64,000 nt of DNA from Heliopora coerulea (lineage: Eukaryota; Cnidaria; Anthozoa; Scleralcyonacea; Helioporidae), in NCBI GenBank assembly GCA_030142905.1, contig JASJOG010000327.1, forward strand, positions 176,501 through 240,500. Direction: 5' to 3'. The number at the start of each line of letters is the position of its first letter. Position 1 is the first letter of the stretch. This document shows, in pieces, positions 56,501-64,000 of this stretch. The notes under the pieces were generated by a model. The model had not been told where the DNA came from. It did no database searches and saw only the letters and a list, made by a program, of their open reading frames with translations. The position numbers were made by a program, and so were the translations under genes.

Positions 56501-56696
56501 CTAATTAAATGTCAACATGACCATAGTCATTTAAGGCTCCTCCAGACGTACCAAAAATGCCACTATCCTCGCCACTAGAGCCACCTTCAGGAACTTCTGA
56601 GCAATCCATTTCACCGCTCTCAAAAACGCTTGTGGACGAAATCGCCATATGAGTTGATGAACGATCTTCAAGCTCGATACTCAGAAAATGATATCT

Positions 56697-56768
56697 GAGC
56701 CCCAGACGGGGATCGAACCCGCAACCTTCTGATAACCGGTTAGACGCTCTAACCATTGAGCTACCGAG
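56697..56768 (-). repeat. tRNA-Arg-like unit, left arm
   Basis: Minus-strand copy of the unit at 57129-57200, with GGTTGCGGGTTCGATCCCCG for the T arm. The acceptor stem GTCTCGG/CTGGGGC pairs fully if G-T pairs are allowed; the D arm GCTCAATGGTTAGAGC and T arm are good. The anticodon loop is CCGGTTA, lacking the invariant T33, and the anticodon stem has a mismatch. The sequence most resembles tRNA-Arg. Probably a tRNA-derived repeat, not a working tRNA. Confidence 0.55.
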
Positions 56769-57128
56769 ACTCAGATGGCGAGCTAAGTTGCGAATTCGAT
56801 ATATATATATGTGCGACCTAAGCGGAAGCCACTATATATTGATAATGATTGAAGTAGTATGATGTTTGAGAAACATGAGAGCTTGGATATATTGAGGTAG
56901 ATGAACGATCTTCAAGCTCGATACTCAGAAAATGATATCTGAGCCCCAGACGGGGATCGAACCCGCAAACTTCTTGCGGTATCGAGCTTGAAGATCGTTC
57001 ATCTACCTTAATATATCCAAGCTCTCACGTTTCTCAAACATCAAACTACTTCAATCATTATCAATATATAGTGGCTTCCGCTTAGGTCGCACATATATAT
57101 ATCGAATTCGCAACTTAGCTCGCCATCT

Positions 57129-57200
57129 GAGTCTCGGTAGCTCAATGGTTAGAGCGTCTAACCGGTTATCAGAAGGTTACGGGTTCGATCCCCGTCTGGG
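57129..57200 (+). repeat. tRNA-Arg-like unit, right arm
   Basis: GTCTCGGTAGCTCAATGGTT, AGAGCGTCTAACCGG, GGGTTCGATCCCCGTCTGGG. Identical in plan to the left-arm unit. The A and B boxes of an RNA polymerase III promoter are well conserved in both, pointing away from each other, so divergent transcription is possible. Confidence 0.55.
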
Positions 57201-57617
57201 GCTCAGATATCATTTTCTGAGTATCGAGCTTGAAGATCGTTCATCTTCCTCAATATATCCAAGCTCTCATGTTTCTCAAACATCATACTGAAGTCTCCAT
57301 ATGTATCTCGGAAAACTTAGTACAGGTATCTGTTGTTATGTTAACATAAGGTCTCTGTGAAGAAAACGAATAAGTTATGGTTATTACTATTCAATGTCAT
57401 TCCATTTCCATTAGACTTTGAAACCCTGTTTCTATTTTAATGTATCATAAAGGGAAACTTTTTACATACACTGGCAGTCAAAAAGAATCGATCATGTTAA
57501 GATTTATGTTACTTTCTGCTTACATAGGCAGACAAGAAGCACATCGTATACCAACAGCCTTCAGGGTTATACAAAACAACGGTAACTCCGAAAATCGATA
57601 ACATACTTACTTTATTC

Positions 57618-57648
57618 GACGTTTCGACTAGGCTTTAGTCATCATCAG
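57618..57648 (-). other. Hammerhead-core-like hairpin at the 3' end of PLE D
   Basis: CTGATGA, extra T, stem GACT, loop AAAGCCT, stem AGTC, then GAAACGTC. Perfect 4-bp stem. The right inverted arm stops short of this motif. Confidence 0.6.
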
Positions 57649-57734
57649 GAATGCTGCTAGGTTACAGGTGGTTGTATATATATACGTATATATGTAATTA
57701 TATCGTTTACTTCAAAAAGTCACTACAGCCTGTT

Positions 57735-58361
57735 TCATCTTGAGAAAGAATCTTTAGGTGACTGACGAATTTCTAAAGCAGGAAGGTTTTTATGCATAGG
57801 CCGAAACGTGGGCGTGTGGGTGTGAAACAATGAGGGATTTTGTTTTTGTTTTAGGTTGTTTACGCGGAATTTGACCTTGTGTGGGCAGGCCGAAACTATT
57901 TCTGATCTTTTGATCAGCAAATTATTTTTATCTTTTTCGTTCAAAATGGAAAATTTTTCCTCTAAACATAAATTACATCGTTTTGATCCTCCTAAATACG
58001 AAATAGCGTGTTTTAAAATAGACCATTTTATGGTGAAGTCTTGTTTGTTGTTTTTCAAAGCCCAAATGTGTTTAGAAAGCTCCGTTTCATTAGAATATTT
58101 TTTGTGTGGAAAAGACTTCATGTGGTTACGATATCGCTCATTGAATGTCTTAGATGTCATGCCTATGTAGTGTTTTGTGGTGTTCGTGTTGCATGTTGTG
58201 ACTGATGCTTTGTATATCATGTCCTTGGTCAAGCATTGTTTCTGAAGTGGGCATGTGTCCTTGTTCCTACAATTGCAGTTTTCAGTGGCCTTATTCTGTG
58301 GTTTGCTTTTCCTAATTATGCATGAGTTGTGTAGTGTGATAAAAGATTTGATATTGTTCAT
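57735..58361 (-). pseudogene. PLE D GIY-YIG endonuclease domain
   Basis: 208 codons. NCNCRNKDTCPLQKQCLTKD is a Cys-rich motif before the nuclease; YKASVTTCNTNTTKHYIGMT and FNERYRNHMKSF give the GIY/YIG strands and the conserved Arg; ELSKHIWALKNN and CNLCLEEKFSIL complete the domain. The frame is open from Cys motif to C-terminus and is the best-preserved nuclease of this lineage here. The missing RT means it cannot be autonomous. Confidence 0.8.
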
Positions 58362-59033
58362 GCAGCTATAACTAACCTTAACTGTGTTCCTGTCGAAAAT
58401 CTTATGCAGTTTATGGTGCAGAGGAAAGTGTTTATCAATGAGGCTTTTTCGCTATTTCGCTATTTCGTATTTAGGAGGAGCGAAACGATGTAATTTATAG
58501 TTAGAGGGGAAAGGTTTTATTTTGAACGAATAAGATAAAAATAATTTGCTGAACAAAAGATCAGAAATGGTTTTGGCCTGCCCACACAAGGTCAAATATA
58601 AACGTAAACAACCTAAAACAAAATCCCCCTATTGTTTCACGCTCACACGCCCACGTTTCGACCAACGGATAGAATCCGCCCACACGCCCACGTTTCGGCC
58701 TACGCATAAAACCCTTCCTGCTTTCGAAATTCGTCAGTCACCTGAAGATTCTTTCTCAAGATGAAATAGGCTGTAGTGACTTTTTAAGGAAAGCGATATA
58801 ATTCTATTTGCTCTATCTGTGAGATATTGAGTCCTCTTTGTATTTCGTAAACCAAAACGTTCACGTACGTATATATGTATGTATATATGTGTGTGTGTGT
58901 ATATACATATATACCAAAATAAATGAAAACTAGGGATGGCTTTGGCAATAAGGGAGCTCAATACTTCAAAAAGTAGAGCAGTATCAGGTACAGCAGTGTC
59001 GGAGTAGCGACACAAGACATTTTAAGTTTATGT

Positions 59034-59038
<5 letters not shown>

Positions 59039-59075
<37 letters not shown>
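59039..59075. repeat. (TA)n microsatellite
   Basis: Long TA run, about 240 bp beyond the right arm of PLE D. Confidence 0.95.
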
Positions 59076-59080
<5 letters not shown>

Positions 59081-59564
59081 AGGGCAATTTTAATCGTGAT
59101 TGAATCATTTTTGAACTGTACACCGAGTCCACAGAGATTAAAGGCGAGTTTTTATCCAATTTAAGTGCACGAGATATTCTCGCGACAACTTAATGCTATC
59201 CATGAGGTGCGAGTTGAAGGTGCGAGTTCAAATATCGCTCGAGTCAACATTTTTCAGTAGACTTCAGCAGTGTAGGTTAATCGAGAAGTTATCATTTCGT
59301 AATACCCTGAAGATGATTCTGAAATGGAAAACGGTACCTTCCGCATCATTTTAAAATGCCAGCAAGCTTTTACAATTTTTTGTCACATGGAAAAAAATAT
59401 CCCTGGGTTGGATGGCGTGTCAATGCATGGTTGTTGATATCGGTTTGTTGTCTGGGCCCAACATTGCAAAGTGATTTCTCACCCGTCATTCAAATACTCA
59501 AGGGTAAAAAAATTGAATCACGAAAGAGTCATCTTCAAGTTCGTTGTTTAAACTTTACCAACCA

Positions 59565-59650
59565 AGGTGTCTCCTCTTGACATGTAAAATTGCGTGGTGT
59601 TAATCAGGGTAAAATAATAGATAACGGTTGCTGCCGAGATAGATTTAATT
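59565..59650 (+). repeat. GACGAGTAAAAT-family repeat, diverged
   Basis: GTCTCCTCTTGACATGTAAA, ATTGCGTGGTGTTAATCAGG, GTAAAATAATAG then GCTGCCGAGATAG. Same family as 20328-20430, inside or next to the right-hand RTK gene. Confidence 0.55.
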
Positions 59651-59692
59651 CAGGTTATAAAGGTTCGAGAAATCATTTAATATTGACTTTAC

Positions 59693-59792
59693 CTTGTAAT
59701 CCGCGAGGATCTTCTGCAATGACTGGTTAATTTCTCGAGAGGTTGGTCGCTTTTCTGGTACACTATCCCAACAACTTTCCATTAAGGAAAAT
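59693..59792 (-). CDS. Last kinase exon of right-hand RTK gene
   Basis: 100 bp, acceptor CATCTTTACAG, donor CAAG|GTAAAG. It joins in phase to exon 63062-63158 (GAAAT + A = Glu-Ile) and encodes FSLMESCWDSVPEKRPTSRE then INQSLQKILADYK, the H-I helices of a tyrosine kinase (M-x-x-C-W-x-x-x-P-x-x-R-P). A C-tail exon should follow to the left; I did not find it. No lesion is visible in either exon of this gene. Confidence 0.85.
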
Positions 59793-62700
59793 CTGTAAAG
59801 ATGACATTATGAAACTGAGTATAAGATCTCACTAGTTACCTAGATGATGTGATGTATGTTTAAAAAAGGAACAGATTTTTTTCTACTTGTGGCGCCGTTG
59901 TAATACATCATGCAAAATAAGCAGCTAAACTGTGTCCAGAACTTACGTTCATTTGAAAGAAAAATAAAAAATAAAGCAAGATATCTCCCTTTATCCTCAC
60001 TATGTAGTTAACACTACTACCCATGTCACTATCGAGGTAGTTTCTATTAGAGACTGATTGCGTACGAAGCCATGCCAAACGAAGACCACTCAACCAGTTG
60101 CGCAGCCAGCATGGCGAGGAAGCACGAGCATGAGCATGGATGAACGTGATGAGCTTGGTGTCTTTATTAGGGAAAGTCTAATTTCTTAAACAATATGTTT
60201 TATTCCTCATTATATTTCAAAGAGACGTAAGTAATGTCATTCTTTGACAAGCCATGATAAGTTAGTAGCAAATTTCATGGATTGCAGAGAAATCAAAATA
60301 TTTTAAACAACACTACATATCTGTTTGTATCTCTCCATTTGAAAATGGTTGGCGGCCGACTGCTGATTATTAGATTTTTTGTATTTGGCAAATTTGTTTT
60401 GGTGGGCGACATTTTTTTAGTGGAGGGGAGCCACCCTTGCTACGCGAATGGAAACAATCAATGCAAACTGCGTAATTTCCACAAGTAAATTTTGTCGTCT
60501 GAAGTGTCATTTTAATAATTTTTCTTGAATTTTGTTCGGTTGAGCTCGAAGACGACTTCTTGATTTTAGCAGGCACTTCACGCGAAAACAAATTGCTAAT
60601 AAAATGAGTGGTAAACTTTACAGTTTTCTACAGTATAAACCTTTTTATTGGGATACGGCAACTCATTTTATTGGTGCTTTTAATACACAGGAATCTTTGT
60701 CAATGATGATGGTCAATAACGTGATAAATATGAAAGAAGTAATTATTGTAGTTTAAATTTTCAAAGTCCGAAGCCGAGCAGTTTGGACTGAAAATTAAGT
60801 GAAAAATAATTGTCATCATCGCTTAAACGACCTTATTTCCTTTTTTACCCCCCCAAGCTAAAACCGGTTGCTGAACACTGAGTCACATATTCTTGAGACC
60901 GAAATGAAGAACTGTAAACTTTGAATTGGGACGGTTTTGAAATTGCAATATTTCCCGCCATATAATATATAAGTTTCGGCATTAGGCGTTAGTATGGCTG
61001 ATAAAAAAAGAAAAGAATAAAAAGCCAAAACGGATTTTATGGATAAAGATAAAGCATTGTGACTTCGTGATCATTCTGCAATTTGTTTTAAAGAGCTTTA
61101 ACTTAAAGAATATGATCGCAAGTCAGCAAAACACTCGAGCCCTTTCTTCGACACACAAATGTTTGTTTTGTGTCTTTCTTAGAATCAAAATTAATGGTTT
61201 CTATAGTCTTCGATCCGGTCGTTATCATTGTCGCTGTTGTGGTCGCTGCCATCTTTGTAGTCTTTATCTTTGCCGTTGTGGTTGTTCTTGTGATTGTCCT
61301 TCTCTCGTACTTAATTGTTTTTCTCTGCAGGTCTTCGTCCATAACTTAATCCTGCCTCTTCCACAAGCTCCCGCAATGTGTCTTGGGAAGCTGGCCAACA
61401 CTTTCGCAAGGTCCTACCTGAGAAAGTTTCACGAGTAGCTTGACTGAGGGGGATTTGAATTTACATTCTTGTGTTTGCATGCCGTTGCTCGACCAACGAT
61501 CGAGTAAACTGGGGACAGTGTGTCCGTAAAATCTAATTTTGGTGCACTAGACATTCTTGCGGCAACTTTGGACAATGTTGGCAATCAGATTCATCGTCGA
61601 GATATCATGAGAACAGTTCTTAGGATATCAATTTCTCTTCATGATACGCTGAAGATAATTCTGAAATGGAATTGAAACACTGCACATCCTTGCAGATAAC
61701 GGTTAAATGATCGTGCATGAGAATCTTGGGAGTACTTAAATTGGATTATATCAGGAAACTGTTCGCAGATGACTAGATATCTAAACTAATTGAATAGCGA
61801 CCCCGAAACCCGAAAATACGAGTTCCAATCCCACTGAAGTCTATTTTTTCTTGTCTACTTAGGCAGGATAGGTAATCATAAAATTTTCTCTTAATGTCAC
61901 CATGAGGATGATTCTGAAATAGTCCGGCCGATGTTGTGAAAAAAGGATACAGATCACATTATGTGCGATCGCATAAACAATTTTCCATTAACAAAATTGG
62001 CCAATCTTCTGGAAACTCATGCTCGAGAGACTAAAATCGTTTCGATTCGTAAGTCGACATGTCTCTTTCATTAATGATGCATGAAAGGTACCAAGCAAAA
62101 TGTTGACCACATATGCCATAGTCAGGTTCTCACAAGACTGTGGTCTTTCCATGACTCACCGCGAGGGCCTACGGAGGAGACAGAACCTCGTCGTCGTTAT
62201 TTTCTAAATTGTAGTGATCATCGGCACCAACCATTTCGTCGAAGTGGTTATCTTTGTTGTTCTTACGATTTTCGTTGTAGCTGCAGTTGCCGTTCCATGT
62301 GTCAAATTTGTTGCCGTTGTCGTTGCTTTTGCTTTTGAATCTGTTGCTTTTCAGATTGTTTTTGACGTTGTTGTCTTTTTAACAATGCTTGTTATTACTC
62401 ACGAGACGTACAAAAAGCACTGAAGCTTAAACCAATCCGCAATGGAGATTAGAGAACTTAAGCAACAGGCGTTCTGGATTCACAAATAGCTTTTCTTTCA
62501 ATAGAACTTTTCTTGCAAAACAAAGAAAATGAATGTATTCAAATCACGAGGCCGTCGTCGATTATGTAAAACTCCATTTTCTTTCTGCACAGGCGTCATT
62601 GATAGTGTTTCCACGTTCTAAGTAAGAGGTTTACTACAGCATCAATTCTTGTCAGTTAAATTGACCGCTGACTCACTGATTAGCATACTATTATCTCTTC

Positions 62701-63061
62701 CGGGATTTTTAGGTTATTCATCATCTTTGCTTGCATAAAAAATTCTATTCAACAAACACAAGATTCAAATATCGAAAAACACCTAGTCATCAAATCTTTC
62801 GGTTGACGTCTGTGACTCAAGAACGTTGGTTGCTTAAAGTCTCTATTACGAAATTTGGAATGGCTGGTTCCCCTTATTCATCAGCTGAATACATCTACTG
62901 GAAGATTTTCAAAATATGCTTTGTTACGCTATTGTAAGAAAGTGTCTTTCCATTCTGTTTGGGTATTAAATATTTGCATGGGAAAGAAAACGGCTTGAGA
63001 TGTTCTGGAAATTTTATTCTGGTGACGTAAAATGGGTAACTGGCCATTTGCTATAACTTAC
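59793..63061. other. Intron of right-hand RTK gene; no other gene recognised
   Basis: 3.3 kb between the two kinase exons. Some tRNA-like fragments (for example 61440-61510) are too diverged to annotate. The Arg/Cys-rich and Thr/Ala-rich frames near 61200 and 62200 come from local GTCGTT/GTTGTT-type simple sequence. Confidence 0.5.
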
Positions 63062-63158
63062 ATTTCGACACTACAGTGATCAGGCCTCTTCATTCTACGA
63101 CCAGCTTTTAGATAAGGCAACATGTCATAAGGTGATATTTCTTTATAAGGTTCTTCTC
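63062..63158 (-). CDS. RTK C-lobe exon (GEEPY) of right-hand gene
   Basis: 97 bp, acceptor TTTTATTTAG, donor GAAAT|GTAAGT. Encodes EEPYKEISPYDMLPYLKAGR then RMKRPDHCSVE. Same length and phases as 37719-37815. The upstream kinase exons and ectodomain must lie beyond position 64000; the 840 bp to the right hold only repeats. Confidence 0.88.
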
Positions 63159-63398
63159 CTAAATAAAAGAAGCCAAATGTAAAAATGCTGTAAGTGGCCA
63201 TTTAATGGCGAAAGTCTTCCTGGACGTATTCTTAAAATTTACCTGTTTTCTTGGAAGGGCAGATGATCAAGTCACTTTTTTAAAAGTATATAATTTCTTT
63301 GTCATGTTCTTCAAAAACTCCGAAATTCATTTCATAGGATTCCCCGAGTTAACTGTAGCGTGGTGGTATATAACTTCTATTAGCATATATATCGCCGG

Positions 63399-63775
63399 TG
63401 AATAGTGTTTTTGGCGCAATCTGATTGGTTCTTCTATTTTGGAATATCTTGCACTATTCACCTCCGGGCAAAACAAGGTAGCTTCCAGTATTGTTTACGT
63501 TATGTAAGACGAACTTTTTTTAATAAACGAAGTCTTCTTGCCAAACAATAGCAAAAAAGCAACGAAATTTGGCAATGAAGTATTCAAAGATACTTATTTC
63601 TTTTACTCTTTAGCGATAAATGCTCTCAAGATTTGTTCAAAATATTTTGTTTACGAATAACGAGGGGGCGACAAGCCAACTGGTAAAGTTGTTTTAAAAA
63701 TTTAACAAAAAAATATTTGAAAACAATCATACGAGGTATATACTAAAACAATTATTCGATGCGAGGTAAATATCC
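63399..63775 (+). repeat. Dispersed repeat, family shared with 424-815 (right copy)
   Basis: Same landmarks and orientation as the left copy. It opens with GTGAATAGTGTTTTTGGCGC and has TTGCACTATTCACCTCC at 63447-63465, a short inverted pair. TGGTGAATAGTTGTTC at 63795 echoes the motif. Confidence 0.75.
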
Positions 63776-63804
63776 TCCAATATTCACTTTCACTTTGGTG
63801 AATA

Positions 63805-63870
63805 GTTGTTCTTTATTTTATTCGGGGTAACGTCAGACGATTTTACTCGAAGAAGGTAGAGATTGTGCAG
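63805..63870 (-). repeat. GACGAGTAAAAT-family fragment, minus orientation
   Basis: TTTATTTTATTCGGGGTAAC, GTCAGACGATTTTACTCGAA, GAAGGTAGAG. Truncated relative to 20328-20430. Confidence 0.55.
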
Positions 63871-64000
63871 CGAAAAAGCTAATGCGAAATGGCGAAAAAA
63901 AGAAAAGTGAAGTGAAAGCCAAGGATGCAAGTAATTGAAAATACCGTCAAGATAGTTTATATGGTCGGACTAGAATGCATAAGAAATAGAAAGTCGAGAG

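Larger units (their letters stand above)
56651..57295. repeat. Large palindrome of head-to-head tRNA-like repeat units
   Basis: Arms 56651-56925 and about 56980-57244 are near-identical reverse complements with a ~54-bp loop. Each arm holds a tRNA-like unit, a tail (GAGCTTGAAGATCGTTCATC) and a spacer (CCAAGCTCTCATGTTTCTCA, AGTGGCTTCCGCTTAGGTCG, ATCGAATTCGCAACTTAGCT). The loop contains a third, truncated T arm plus tail. 57245-57295 starts the spacer again, so the unit is also tandem. An older relative lies at 3340-3560. Confidence 0.85.
57565..58800 (-). mobile_element. Penelope-like element D, inverted repeat around a GIY-YIG frame
   Basis: 57697-58012 and about 58465-58795 are reverse complements (for example CCTGCCCACACAAGGTCAAA against TTTGACCTTGTGTGGGCAGG). 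The loop between them keeps the nuclease core on the minus strand. The hairpin at 57648-57618 sits at the 3' end. The RT is absent: a deletion derivative in which one 3' end was duplicated in inverse orientation. Confidence 0.8.

Noticed and set aside
57129..57200. Functional tRNA gene
   Set aside because: No T33, a mismatched anticodon stem, and membership of a multi-copy palindromic repeat.
61067..61438. Cys-rich protein (CRCCGRCHLCSLYLCRCGC)
   Set aside because: Arises from a GTTGTC/GTCGCT simple-sequence stretch; no splice context or domain. The similar frame near 62210-62340 was rejected for the same reason.

Overview
This is a gene-poor, AT-rich, repeat-dense stretch of a metazoan nuclear genome. 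Coding sequence occurs only as short minus-strand exons with GT/AG borders, separated by kilobases of intron and transposon debris. The receptor tyrosine kinase (RTK) domains point to an animal. A cnidarian, probably an anthozoan (coral or sea anemone), is my best guess from the mix of Penelope-like elements, CR1/L2-like LINEs, hAT and mariner miniature elements, tRNA-derived repeats and one dispersed family (core GACGAGTAAAAT) that I associate with coral sequence. That assignment is inference.

Genes. Three related RTK-type loci lie on the minus strand. (1) The right-hand gene enters from beyond 64000 and shows two late kinase exons (63158-63062 and 59792-59693). (2) A middle locus runs from about 49.2 to 37.7 kb: EGF-like exons, a juxtamembrane exon, a P-loop exon, a hinge/alpha-D exon, the HRD/DFG exon, an activation-segment exon and two C-lobe exons. 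It carries a homopolymer frameshift, a lost splice donor, a broken EGF copy, and at least two expected exons I could not find, so it is probably a pseudogene. (3) The left-hand gene shows two Ig-like exons (11.6 and 6.2 kb) and two fibronectin-III half exons (4.7 kb and 1-104); its kinase would lie before position 1. Matching exon sizes and phases (97 bp in both visible GEEPY exons) indicate tandem duplication of one ancestral receptor gene. The receptor class (Tie-like or FGFR-like) is unresolved.

Mobile DNA. There are four Penelope-like (PLE) remnants: 13.1-15.4 kb with ~197 bp inverted terminal repeats, RT and GIY-YIG nuclease; 20.9-21.4 kb; 53.2-55.9 kb with its RT catalytic box deleted; and 57.6-58.8 kb as an inverted repeat around a GIY-YIG frame. 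Non-LTR retrotransposons lie at 7.0-8.2, 18.2-20.2 and 27.1-30.2 kb. DNA-transposon derivatives include a mariner-like element with transposase remnant (12.5-13.1 kb), two hAT-type elements with 8-bp target duplications (23.8 and 24.3 kb), a diverged hAT-like element (42.5 kb) and a pogo/Tigger-like element (30.3 kb). Minisatellites, microsatellites, a head-to-head tRNA-like palindrome (56.65-57.25 kb) and several other palindromes fill much of the rest.

Most unusual pattern. At about ten loci a short hairpin recurs with the layout YTGANRA-N-stem-loop-stem-GAAA, usually followed by CGTY. It sits in the terminal repeats of the PLEs and in isolated palindromes. It resembles the hammerhead ribozyme core (CUGANGA...GAAA), but with one constant extra nucleotide before stem II. 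Whether it is a modified ribozyme or another conserved PLE hairpin cannot be settled from sequence alone.
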